Source: Dyadobacter fermentans (GTDB lineage Bacteria; Bacteroidota; Bacteroidia; Cytophagales; Spirosomataceae). Taken from it: DNA of 39,377 nucleotides. The notes below the pieces were generated by a model. That model saw nothing but the letters and a program-made list of their open reading frames with translations. It was not told the origin of the DNA and ran no database searches. Each line of letters starts with the position of its first letter. The stretch's first letter is position 1. Location: the NCBI RefSeq assembly GCF_019924045.1, contig NZ_JAHXBN010000031.1:1-39377 (forward strand), given 5' to 3'. Below are positions 8,248 to 15,849 of this stretch, in pieces. A program made the position numbers and the translations under genes.

Positions 8248-8290
8248 TCTTTATAATTTCTTTATATAAAGAGCTCCTTTTTTATCTTTT
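8248..8290 (+). terminator. Inverted repeat plus T-run between regulator and kup; contains operator-like direct repeat
   Basis: Perfect 11-bp arms AGCTCTTTATA (8248-8258) and TATAAAGAGCT (8268-8278) with a 9-nt loop are followed by CCTTTTTTTATC, the form of an intrinsic terminator just after the regulator stop. The same bases hold the direct repeats TTTATA (8253-8258) and TTTATA (8264-8269), 11 bp apart and matching the element at 6423-6443. The site could therefore be a terminator, an operator for kup ~55 bp upstream of its start, or both. The AU-rich stem would be weak for termination. Confidence 0.55.
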
Positions 8291-8324
8291 ACATATACGA
8301 TTCGGGCAATCTTTATGCCGTCAA

Positions 8325-10307
8325 ATGGTGAGCATGGAAAAGCAAAAAAATGGAGCTGCCGGTAAGGTGACCGCAGCCTCGCTGCTGGTCGCACTGGGAA
8401 TCATTTACGGGGATATCGGGACCAGCCCCCTCTACGTACTAAAAGCAATCGTCGGTGACCGGCCGGTGAGCGAGCTGCTGATATACGGAGGGGTCTCGTG
8501 CGTATTCTGGACAATCACGTTTCAGACCACCTTCAAATATATTTACCTGACACTGAAAGCAGACAATAACGGGGAAGGTGGTATCTTCTCGCTATATGCC
8601 CTGGTACGCAGGTATGGCAAATTGCTGATCATTCCGACCATGCTTGGCGCGTCCATGCTCCTTGCCGACGGCATCATAACCCCGCCCATTTCCGTTTCTT
8701 CGGCCGTGGAGGGGCTCACCAATATTCAGGGATTGGAACATATTCCCACCGTCCCCATTGTGCTCCTTATTCTTTCCGTGTTGTTCTTTTTCCAGCGCTT
8801 CGGCACCCATAACGTAGGCTCGATCTTCGGCCCTGCAATGCTGGTCTGGTTTGCGATGCTTTCGACCTTAGGGGCGCTGCAAATTGCCCAGCATCCCGGG
8901 ATCATAAAAGCACTAAGTCCTGTTTATGCCCTGGAATTACTGATCGCTTACCCGAAAGGGTTTGTGCTGCTGGGGGCGGTATTTCTGGCGACCACAGGTG
9001 CGGAAGCCCTATATTCCGACCTGGGACATTGCGGCAGGCGTAATATCCGCATTACCTGGGTTATGGTAAAGACCTGCCTGATGGTCAACTACATGGGACA
9101 GGCTGCCTGGCTGATGAACCTAGGCGAGGGTGCTATGCTGGACGGCCGCAACCCTTTTTTTGAGATCATGCCGCACTGGTTTTTAATTATCGGCATCCTG
9201 ATCGCCACGACCGCAGCCATTATTGCATCCCAGGCTATGATCTCCGGGAGCTATACCCTGATCAGCGAAGCCATGAACCTGAATTTCTGGCCACGGGTAG
9301 CAGTCCGCCAACCCTCGGAAGTCAAAGGGCAGATCTATATACCGAGCGTTAACTATATGCTTTGGATAGGCTACGTACTTATGGTGCTCTATTTTGGTAA
9401 TTCCTCCAATATGGAGGCGGCTTACGGACTTGCCATAACCATCACCATGATGGTCACCACTTATTTGCTTTCTTATTTCCTGCTCTTCAAGCTTAAATGG
9501 AACAGGGTCCTTGTATCGGTACTATTGCTGCTTTTTGCAGCGATCGAGATCACCTTTTTCATCGCTAACATCCACAAGTTCCCGGAAGGGGGCTACATCA
9601 CCATTCTCATCTCCGCGTTTTATGTCTTCATTATGTATTCAGTCTATGCGGGCAGGAAGATCAGCAACCGGTTCACCAAATTCGTTGACCTTGGGGAATA
9701 TGCCCCTTTAATTCAGGAGTTAAGCGTTGATTACTACGTCCCTAAATTTTCTACCCACTTAATTTACCTGACAAAGGCCAACTTTCGTCAGAATGTCGAG
9801 GAAAAGATCATCCGCTCCATTTTTGCCAAAAAGCCTAAACGGGCTGACGTTTATTGGTTTGTACACTTGCATCGTACCGAAGAGCCTTATACGCTATCCT
9901 ATGACATTTCCGAGCTGCTCGATGATAAGATTATCAGGGTTAACATTAACGTGGGTTTTCGCATTCAGCCCAGGACGGAACTGTACTTTAAAAGGATTGT
10001 ACAGGAACTGATCCGCGACCGGGAGCTGAATTTGCACAACCGGCCGGACGGGTCTACTAAATACAATGACGAGCCCGATTTCAAATTCGTGGTGATAGAG
10101 AAATTCCTGTCCGTTGAAAACGAGTTTACGCTCAGGGAGGGTGTGATGCTCAACGCTTACTTCCTGCTAAAACGCCTTGGTCTCAGTGATGAGAAAGCGT
10201 TTGGGCTCGATAAAAGCGATGTAGTGATCGAGCATACCCCGCTGATCTACCAACCGGCCAGTAAGGTAGAGCTGAGGCGGGAACAGAACAGCAAACCACA
10301 AACCTGA
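8325..10307 (+). CDS. kup: Kup/Trk-type low-affinity potassium uptake transporter
   Basis: Inner-membrane K+ importer of the KUP/HAK family, probably K+:H+ symport. 660 aa, in the normal range, with 12 predicted TM helices over residues ~20-440 and a cytoplasmic C-terminal domain. Family hallmarks are LGIIYGDIGTSPLYVLKAI near the start, GEGGIFSLYALVRR, and LADGIITPPISVSSAVEGL. ATG 8325 begins MVSMEKQ; Met4 is an alternative. It lies ~80 bp downstream of the two-component pair, behind an operator-like repeat, and is followed after 5 bp by a small gene that is probably cotranscribed. Confidence 0.95.
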   Translation: MVSMEKQKNGAAGKVTAASLLVALGIIYGDIGTSPLYVLKAIVGDRPVSELLIYGGVSCVFWTITFQTTFKYIYLTLKADNNGEGGIFSLYALVRRYGKLLIIPTMLGASMLLADGIITPPISVSSAVEGLTNIQGLEHIPTVPIVLLILSVLFFFQRFGTHNVGSIFGPAMLVWFAMLSTLGALQIAQHPGIIKALSPVYALELLIAYPKGFVLLGAVFLATTGAEALYSDLGHCGRRNIRITWVMVKTCLMVNYMGQAAWLMNLGEGAMLDGRNPFFEIMPHWFLIIGILIATTAAIIASQAMISGSYTLISEAMNLNFWPRVAVRQPSEVKGQIYIPSVNYMLWIGYVLMVLYFGNSSNMEAAYGLAITITMMVTTYLLSYFLLFKLKWNRVLVSVLLLLFAAIEITFFIANIHKFPEGGYITILISAFYVFIMYSVYAGRKISNRFTKFVDLGEYAPLIQELSVDYYVPKFSTHLIYLTKANFRQNVEEKIIRSIFAKKPKRADVYWFVHLHRTEEPYTLSYDISELLDDKIIRVNINVGFRIQPRTELYFKRIVQELIRDRELNLHNRPDGSTKYNDEPDFKFVVIEKFLSVENEFTLREGVMLNAYFLLKRLGLSDEKAFGLDKSDVVIEHTPLIYQPASKVELRREQNSKPQT

Positions 10308-10312
10308 ACACG

Positions 10313-10603
10313 ATGGGGAAAGAGGCAGCCCATATTCTGTATAACAAATACTTCGGCCTTGGCAACCAGGATGTCGAGCTGACGCTGAGGGACGGGCGTG
10401 TGCTTCGGGGAAAGCTTGTCGGCTTCTACAAGGCCGAAGACATCAAAGGGCCTTATATTACCCATTTGCATATCATCGAAGAAGGGCAGAGGGAGCAGCT
10501 GCACCTGGAATCACTGGGGGAAATTCCCGGACTGACTGTCGATGAACATGATATTGCGTCTTTAAGGTTTCCCGAAGACGGGACAACGCTCATCTTCGAA
10601 TGA
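10313..10603 (+). CDS. Small protein cotranscribed with kup, Sm-like pattern
   Basis: 96 aa, soluble, no signal or TM segment. Residues ~20-38 (VELTLRDGRVLRGKLVGFY) resemble the first strands of an Sm/LSm-type barrel, with a further strand-rich part (THLHIIEEGQREQLHLESLG). This is a pattern-level resemblance only and no named family is recognised. It starts 5 bp after the kup stop. Its position suggests an accessory role in the potassium locus; a nucleic-acid or protein-binding role is speculative. Confidence 0.7.
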   Translation: MGKEAAHILYNKYFGLGNQDVELTLRDGRVLRGKLVGFYKAEDIKGPYITHLHIIEEGQREQLHLESLGEIPGLTVDEHDIASLRFPEDGTTLIFE

Positions 10604-10796
10604 GTGGCTATCATTTTTATTGAAAAATTCGCGCAACCGGACGGTAAAACCCTGCTCCATATAACGATGAGTACAAGTTGGCTATGTGAGCAGGCAAAAA
10701 GGGGTTGCAGGACCGTGTAATATTTTTTCAAATCGCTGTGGTGGCTTCACGCTCATGCCTGCGGCCATCAAGTCAGGACTTAATTCGTGCTATAAT

Positions 10797-11201
10797 ATGA
10801 TTACACGTCTGCTTAATGATATCAAGGAAGGCCACTACTTTTGGATCAGAAAGAAAAGCGCCAGGGAAGTTGCCAGAACGGCCAACGCCCGTGTGATGTT
10901 TATATCCCTGATGGGCATCTACGCCAGTTTGTGGATACTGGGATATGGTATCTTTCACAGGCTCACGGGCAAATCCTTCCAAAGCGGCGGCTTCTTTGCG
11001 GATGTGTTGCTCTTTACGGCGCCGTATCTGGGCATCTACTTTCTTTTAGTCCACCCGCATTTAAGTAAAGGGGAGATTGATGAACATGTCCCTGGCACCG
11101 AGAAAAACAGGAAGGCACGTATTGCCAGGATATATTTCATCCTGGTAGCCCTTTCATTGCCGGTTGCAGGACTGATCTTTAAACTATTGGCAAAGTCATG
11201 A
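10797..11201 (+). CDS. 3-TM small membrane protein, orphan paralogue of the lipoprotein-module partner
   Basis: 134 aa from ATG 10797 (MITRLLNDIKEGHYFW); the open frame extends upstream to 10686, but that extra part has no counterpart in the paralogues. The N-terminus has the family pattern L.ND...G.YF......A.NA, then two TM helices (~35-55, ~68-86), a charged loop (HLSKGEIDEHVPGTEKNRK) and a C-terminal TM helix. It matches the proteins at 21736-22149 and 31680-32090, each of which sits beside a module lipoprotein. Here there is no lipoprotein or glycosyltransferase neighbour. If the family is immunity-like, this is an orphan immunity gene; that role is inferred from genetic layout only. Confidence 0.75.
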   Translation: MITRLLNDIKEGHYFWIRKKSAREVARTANARVMFISLMGIYASLWILGYGIFHRLTGKSFQSGGFFADVLLFTAPYLGIYFLLVHPHLSKGEIDEHVPGTEKNRKARIARIYFILVALSLPVAGLIFKLLAKS

Positions 11202-11239
11202 TCCAGATACAACGGGACCAGATCTGTAACACAAGTCTC

Positions 11240-11446
11240 CTAATGCCAGTCACTTTCTTCCAGCTTAAAAATATCATCCAGGCTGGTACCAAAGACCGAG
11301 GCTATTTTAAGGGCGAGCAGCGTAGAGGGGACATATTTGCCTATTTCGATCGAATTGATCGTTTGCCGGGAGACACCGACCCTGGCTGCCAGTTCCGCCT
11401 GCGTGATATTTTGTTTGGCCCGCTGGACTTTCAAAGAATTCTTCAT
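11240..11446 (-). CDS. Small XRE/Cro-type HTH regulator
   Basis: 68 aa, essentially one helix-turn-helix domain: KVQRAKQNITQAELAARVGV, SRQTINSIEIGKYVPSTLLA, FGTSLDDIF. It belongs to the small YozG-like class of XRE regulators that usually pair with a membrane-protein gene. Such a gene lies directly upstream (stop at 11458, 11-bp gap), so the two are very likely an operon. It probably controls its own operon. Confidence 0.88.
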   Translation of the reverse strand: MKNSLKVQRAKQNITQAELAARVGVSRQTINSIEIGKYVPSTLLALKIASVFGTSLDDIFKLEESDWH

Positions 11447-11457
11447 GCTTGGACAGC

Positions 11458-11799
11458 TTACCTGGCAGACAGATATAACCTTGCATAAAACAGGATGATC
11501 GCCATGCCAAAGACCAGGATCAGGAAATAGTTAATGTCCGACAGCCCAAAACCAAGTAGATGATGCTCATAAAGATTTGTACTGATCAGCTTGATAGCGT
11601 AGCCCAGAACCAGGGCTATGTAAGCGGAAGAGGATTTCAGCTGGAGCGACCGCTCATCCTGATTTTTTTCGCTGGTGACGAAAACCGTGAAAAGCCCGAC
11701 CAGCAGCGGAAGCTCCGCATTAGTACGGCGATCGAGAAGCAGCACACCGATTCCCGACAGTACCAAAGCCCAGCCAAGGAGTTTAGATAGTTTGACCAT
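11458..11799 (-). CDS. Membrane protein paired with the small HTH regulator (DUF2178-like)
   Basis: 113 aa with about four hydrophobic helices (residues ~5-22, ~28-42, ~58-75, ~88-108). The short motif EKNQDERSLQLKSSSAYIA, with DER followed by a TM helix, is typical of the DUF2178-like membrane proteins that accompany YozG-like HTH genes. It is transcribed ahead of the HTH gene. The molecular function of such pairs is unknown. Confidence 0.75.
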   Translation of the reverse strand: MVKLSKLLGWALVLSGIGVLLLDRRTNAELPLLVGLFTVFVTSEKNQDERSLQLKSSSAYIALVLGYAIKLISTNLYEHHLLGFGLSDINYFLILVFGMAIILFYARLYLSAR

Positions 11800-12029
11800 G
11801 CACCTATGTTGTTAATTGTTATTCTAATGTAGCGTATGTTTATCAAAAAGACAAGTTTATTTTACATTTCATCAGCAGTGCCGACCTGGTATTGCTTTGC
11901 CGCTGCCTGCAAAGCAGCTGCGCAGATGCCACTAGCGGGCATGAAGCGCCATTTTGATTTGCGGTGTGCGGGGTTTTTGTGCATTTTTGTGTCCTATTTC
12001 CACTACTATTTATGGAGGGTAAATTGAAA

Positions 12030-12060
12030 CGGCCTGTCTGCCTGGATAGGCCGCTTTTTG
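12030..12060 (+). terminator. Intrinsic terminator-like hairpin upstream of a membrane-protein gene
   Basis: Arms CGGCCT (12030-12035) and AGGCCG (12048-12053) are followed by CTTTTTG. No recognised + strand gene ends just before it. The open frame 11836-12027 stops 3 bp upstream, but it has no family resemblance and is a weak coding candidate. A short untranslated transcript ending here is possible. Confidence 0.45.
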
Positions 12061-12086
12061 TTTTCTATACATAAACGAAATAAATT

Positions 12087-12512
12087 ATGCTCAGGGATTT
12101 TCTGGCAAGCTTCAGAGACTATTGTTATAATGAAACCAAAAACAGCAGGGATGAGCAGTACGCAGAAGGTGCTCACGGTCCTATGTTTGTCATGGGGCTG
12201 ATCCTCTACTTTTTACCGATCCCGATCTGGATTTACGTTTTCATTTACCGCTTTATCGGTAGCCTGCCTCATGTGATGATCCGCAATAACCTCGTCCTGA
12301 GGTTAGTTGCCGGTGGCCTGATGTTCTATTTGGGCTACAAAATTTCAGCTTATTTTTTCTCTGTTGCCCAACAAGTGCCGGTTAACAGGAATTGGGACAA
12401 GCAGAAGCTTAGCGACCTGCGATGGATTTACGTGCTGGTTATGGCTTTCAGCGTTGTTTTTTTCTTTTTAGCATTGTGGCTTCCCGGCTTTCTAAGGCAG
12501 CAGCTGGAGTGA
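12087..12512 (+). CDS. 3-TM small membrane protein, unrecognised
   Basis: 141 aa: a polar N-terminus (~1-32), TM helices at ~33-55 and ~68-90, a polar loop, and a C-terminal TM helix near 112-133. Size and topology equal those of the family at 10797, 21736 and 31680, but the N-terminal signature (ND...G.YF) is not clear (MLRDFLASFRDYCYNETKN). It could be a distant member or unrelated. A terminator-like hairpin precedes it and nhaA follows after ~125 bp behind its own promoter-like site. Confidence 0.65.
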   Translation: MLRDFLASFRDYCYNETKNSRDEQYAEGAHGPMFVMGLILYFLPIPIWIYVFIYRFIGSLPHVMIRNNLVLRLVAGGLMFYLGYKISAYFFSVAQQVPVNRNWDKQKLSDLRWIYVLVMAFSVVFFFLALWLPGFLRQQLE

Positions 12513-12603
12513 CTGCTTTAGCCGGTCAATCACAAACCCACGTACATAATTAGATCGCTTCTTAACCGACCAAACAAAAAGAGGGGCAGACAAAAGCTCC
12601 TTT

Positions 12604-12622
12604 TTGGTCTATATTTGACCAA
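12604..12622 (+). promoter_or_regulatory. Promoter -7-like element within an inverted repeat, upstream of nhaA
   Basis: TATATTTG (12610-12617) fits the Bacteroidota -7 consensus TAnnTTTG. It sits in the inverted repeat TTGGTC (12604-12609) / GACCAA (12617-12622), which could be a regulator site over the promoter. Transcription would start about 12624, 15 bp before ATG 12639, which argues against the in-frame TTG at 12615 as translation start. A convincing -33 element was not found. Confidence 0.4.
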
Positions 12623-12638
12623 AGTTTACCAACTACCG

Positions 12639-13940
12639 ATGTCCAAATCCCCAATAGACCGTTTATTAAAACCTGTTCACCGCTTCATTCACCAGGAGTT
12701 TACCGGCGGCATTATTCTTTTTGTTTCCGTTGTGGTAGCCCTTGTATGGGTAAATTCACCGTTTTCTGAATCTTATCATCACTTGTGGGAAACAGAGCTT
12801 TCCATCGGATTAGGCAAGGGCGCCTTCAAACATCCCTTACATGTTTGGATCAACGACGGCCTGATGGCCTTGTTCTTTTTTGTGATAGGGCTTGAGCTGA
12901 AGCGGGAGTTCATGGCAGGTGAACTGTCTACGGTCAAAAAAGCAAGCCTTCCCATGGGAGCTGCCCTGGGTGGGATGCTGGTGCCCGCGCTGATTTACGG
13001 CATCATTAATGTTAATCAGCCGTCGATTTCCGGCTGGGGTATCCCGATGGCCACCGATATTGCTTTTGCGCTCGGTCTTTTATCGCTGGCAGGCAAGCAC
13101 ATCCCTGCCCCGGTCAAGGTGTTTTTATCTGCGCTGGCGGTGGCCGATGATCTCGGTGCTGTCCTGGTCATCGCTTTTTTCTACACTGCTCAGATATCCT
13201 TTGCCTATCTGGCACTCGCTGCCATCTTTTTGACCGCCTTGGTCGCTGCTAATTTCCTGGGTGTGAGAAGTACGCTGATCTATTTGATCCTGGGGGTCAT
13301 TGTTTGGGCTTGTTTCCTGTTTTCGGGCGTACATGCAACCATTGCCGGCGTCCTGGTTGCTTTCTCGATACCCGCCCGCACCAAGATCCGTGAGTCGGAA
13401 TACATTGATCAGATCAAGGATTATACCGACCAATTCGAGCGGGCTATCCCGCTGCACGGGCCGCTGATGACCGCCCAACAGCATCATATCATAGAGCGGA
13501 TCAAGACAGTTAGCCAGGATGCGGAGACCCCGCTTCAAAAAATTGAGCACGGGCTGCATCCCTGGGTAGCCTTCCTGATCATGCCGGTCTTTGCCCTGGC
13601 TAATTCCGGGATGCACATCGGAAGCAATTTCTTTGCTTCGCTGGTTAACCCTGTCAGCCTCGGCGTAATCGCAGGCCTTGTTGTGGGGAAGCTGATCGGC
13701 GTGTTTTCCTTCACATGGCTGATGGTCAGGCTACGGGTCTCGCGGCTTCCTGCCCAGACCACCTGGAAGCATATTTTTGGGGTGGCCCTGCTGGCCGGCG
13801 TCGGCTTTACAATGTCGCTCTTTATCACGGGTCTTGCCTTCACCGATCCCATTCACGTTGACAGCGCCCGCTACGGTATTTTGCTCGCCTCCATCATCTC
13901 GGGCTGTGCCGGCATACTGTATCTCAGGTCGCTCCGGTAG
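12639..13940 (+). CDS. nhaA: Na+/H+ antiporter NhaA
   Basis: Inner-membrane antiporter exporting Na+ (or Li+) in exchange for H+, for pH and sodium homeostasis. 433 aa from ATG 12639 (MSKSPIDRLLKPVHRFIHQE), normal for Bacteroidota NhaA, with about 12 TM helices. Diagnostic segments are FFFVIGLELKREFMAGELS, GWGIPMATDIAFALGLL and ALAVADDLGAVLVIA; the DD pair corresponds to the ion-binding Asp163/Asp164 of E. coli NhaA. The hydrophilic insertion near residues 245-295 is common in this group. It appears monocistronic and has its own promoter-like site. Confidence 0.96.
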   Translation: MSKSPIDRLLKPVHRFIHQEFTGGIILFVSVVVALVWVNSPFSESYHHLWETELSIGLGKGAFKHPLHVWINDGLMALFFFVIGLELKREFMAGELSTVKKASLPMGAALGGMLVPALIYGIINVNQPSISGWGIPMATDIAFALGLLSLAGKHIPAPVKVFLSALAVADDLGAVLVIAFFYTAQISFAYLALAAIFLTALVAANFLGVRSTLIYLILGVIVWACFLFSGVHATIAGVLVAFSIPARTKIRESEYIDQIKDYTDQFERAIPLHGPLMTAQQHHIIERIKTVSQDAETPLQKIEHGLHPWVAFLIMPVFALANSGMHIGSNFFASLVNPVSLGVIAGLVVGKLIGVFSFTWLMVRLRVSRLPAQTTWKHIFGVALLAGVGFTMSLFITGLAFTDPIHVDSARYGILLASIISGCAGILYLRSLR

Positions 13941-13970
13941 TTGCATGATCAAACTAACATATAATTATCA

Positions 13971-13996
13971 TTTGGTTCTTGCTTTAGAGAACTAAA
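13971..13996 (+). promoter_or_regulatory. Candidate operator upstream of the GbsR/MarR-type regulator gene
   Basis: TTTGGTTCTT (13971-13980) followed by AGAGAACTAAA (13986-13996) forms an imperfect inverted repeat. The same 10-mer TTTGGTTCTT occurs at 14501-14510, directly before the tolC-like gene. A shared motif in front of the regulator and of the operon next to it suggests a binding site for this regulator. Confidence 0.45.
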
Positions 13997-14033
13997 TATT
14001 ATTACTTGGACCGTTAGTTAGATAACAACTATT

Positions 14034-14489
14034 TTGGAACAACATAGAGAACGGATCGAACAGCATAGCGGTCATTTGGAGCATATGGGCTTTACACCGG
14101 TAGCGGCGAGAGTTTTTACCTACCTGTTGCTAGCAGGCAAAGAGGGTGCCGTTTTCGAGGATTTGGTCGAGTATTTTCAGGTGAGTAAAAGTGCCGTGTC
14201 GAATGCACTTAAAATGCTGACAGCGTCCGGTATGGCCAGCTTTCGGACTGTCGGGGGAAAGCGCAGGCGCTTTTTCTTTGTGAATATGCGGAGCCTTTTT
14301 AACGAAAAAGAGATGACCTCCCGGTACCAGCAGTTTTTCACTATCCTGGACGATGTACGTAAGGCGCGCGGTATTCAGGACCAGTTCGATAAGGAACTGG
14401 GCGAAGTTGCCATTCTTTACAAGATGCTGCTGGTCGAATTTCCCATCATTCTCGAGCGCTGGAAGCGGACGATTGAACTTGATGGTTAA
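14034..14489 (+). CDS. GbsR/MarR-family transcriptional regulator
   Basis: 151 aa winged-helix DNA-binding protein. The motif EHMGFTPVAARVFTYLLLAG near residues 16-35 and the recognition-helix region FQVSKSAVSNALKMLTASGM are typical of GbsR-like MarR regulators, which often sit ahead of efflux or ABC operons in Bacteroidota. The TTG at 14034 is chosen because it includes the N-terminal helix normally preceding the HMG.(P)..AR motif; ATG 14085 would begin inside the motif. It is followed after 24 bp by the efflux operon and is probably its local repressor and autoregulator. The inducing ligand is unknown. Confidence 0.85.
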   Translation: MEQHRERIEQHSGHLEHMGFTPVAARVFTYLLLAGKEGAVFEDLVEYFQVSKSAVSNALKMLTASGMASFRTVGGKRRRFFFVNMRSLFNEKEMTSRYQQFFTILDDVRKARGIQDQFDKELGEVAILYKMLLVEFPIILERWKRTIELDG

Positions 14490-14500
14490 AATTTTAACTT

Positions 14501-14534
14501 TTTGGTTCTTTTTATGATGAACTTAAAGAACAAG
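14501..14534 (+). promoter_or_regulatory. Second copy of the candidate operator, before the efflux operon
   Basis: TTTGGTTCTT (14501-14510) is followed by AAAGAACAAG (14525-14534) in inverted orientation, parallel to the arrangement at 13971-13996 but with a wider spacer. The element overlaps the start of the tolC-like gene, where a bound repressor would block initiation. Confidence 0.4.
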
Positions 14535-15845
14535 ATGTTGGCGATATGGCTAGGGTTGCTGCTTATGGCGGTGTCAATGCCAATTTGCGTAGCGCAATCC
14601 GTTTGGACTTTGGACAAATGTCTGGAATATGCTGCTACACATAACCAGGAACTATTAACGGGTCGCCAACGAGTGGCAGTCGCCGCAACAGTTGCCAATC
14701 AGTCGAAAGCGAGGCTGCTGCCGACTGTCACCGGCTCAGCCTCGTTAGATCATTACTGGCAAATCCCCGTCCAGGTTTTTCCCGGTGAACTGCTCGGCCA
14801 ACCGCAGGGCACATTTGTTCCTGTCCGTCTGGGAACGCCCTGGATGGGAAACGCCGGGTTGCAGGCGAATCTTGGCTTGGTCGATCCGGAGGCATGGAAG
14901 CAGATCAAAACTTCCATACTCGAGCAGCAGTTAAAAGCCAGTGAAAACTATTCAGAACAAAAACTGGTGGCCAAAAATGTCCGCATGGCCTACTATGCTG
15001 CCGTCCTGCACCAGCAGGATTACCGTACAGCGGAGGTCAGAGTACGGGATTTTCAGGAAAGCCACCGGTTAATCGCGTTGAACTTTGAGAAGGGTATTAC
15101 GGATCAGATCGCGGTAAACCAATCATTCACCTTGCTCGAAGACTTGGGTGACAAAGCGGCCGGCATCCGGGCTTCGTACCAGCAATCTCTGCTGGACCTT
15201 AAATTCTGGATGGGCTTCCCGCTCGCCGATTCAATTTCGATCGATACGGGCGGTGTTTCGCTTCCAGCAGCCGCTCCACAAACTGATTTTAATGCTCAAC
15301 GCTTACCCGATTTTACGCAAGACAGCCTGACGGTTGACATCGCCAGGGCTTCGGTCAGGTTGTCTACGGCTGCATTATATCCGAAACTATCTGTCGTCAG
15401 CGGTTATACCCGGCTCGGATTTGGCAGTGAAGTCAGCTTTATCACACGCTCGAAATGGTTTTCTTCCGGGTATGTGGGGCTCCGGCTTTCAATGCCCATC
15501 TTTGATATGCCGCGGATGCGCTATCAGCTCAGAAAGGACAGGGAAAGTGTGCTGTTGGCCGAGGCTGAACGACAGACTGGTATCAATAATGGTAACAAGG
15601 CTTTTCTGACCGCAAAAATTGGTTATGACCGTGCCTTGCAGGAGCTTACAAGCCTGCAAACAAAGGAAGCGCTCGCCCGGGAGAATATCAGACTCTCGAC
15701 CAAGAAATTACAAAAGGGCATTATGGATATGATACAAATGAAGCAGCTACAGGACGAATTGACTGTCGTTAGACGCAAGCGCCTGGCGGCCAGGATGCAA
15801 TGCCTGATGCAAATCGTTGAACTCGAATACTTACAAGGTAATTAA
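14514..15845 (+). CDS. TolC-family outer membrane efflux protein
   Basis: Outer-membrane channel component of a tripartite efflux pump, 443 aa. A signal peptide covers roughly residues 1-28 (hydrophobic MLAIWLGLLLMAVSM, cleavage near VAQS). Two TolC repeats (OEP domains) follow, with typical starts WTLDKCLEYAATHNQELLTG and a second helical half from ~residue 255. The ATG pair at 14514/14517 is preferred over TTG 14502. The next gene starts 4 bp after the stop, so the operon is tight. Substrate unknown. Confidence 0.9.
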   Translation: MMNLKNKMLAIWLGLLLMAVSMPICVAQSVWTLDKCLEYAATHNQELLTGRQRVAVAATVANQSKARLLPTVTGSASLDHYWQIPVQVFPGELLGQPQGTFVPVRLGTPWMGNAGLQANLGLVDPEAWKQIKTSILEQQLKASENYSEQKLVAKNVRMAYYAAVLHQQDYRTAEVRVRDFQESHRLIALNFEKGITDQIAVNQSFTLLEDLGDKAAGIRASYQQSLLDLKFWMGFPLADSISIDTGGVSLPAAAPQTDFNAQRLPDFTQDSLTVDIARASVRLSTAALYPKLSVVSGYTRLGFGSEVSFITRSKWFSSGYVGLRLSMPIFDMPRMRYQLRKDRESVLLAEAERQTGINNGNKAFLTAKIGYDRALQELTSLQTKEALARENIRLSTKKLQKGIMDMIQMKQLQDELTVVRRKRLAARMQCLMQIVELEYLQGN

Positions 15846-15849
15846 GTGT

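Noticed and set aside
11836..12027. 63-codon open frame ending just before a terminator-like hairpin
   Set aside because: Cys/Phe-rich without a signal peptide or family pattern; kept only as a hint that a short transcript may end there.
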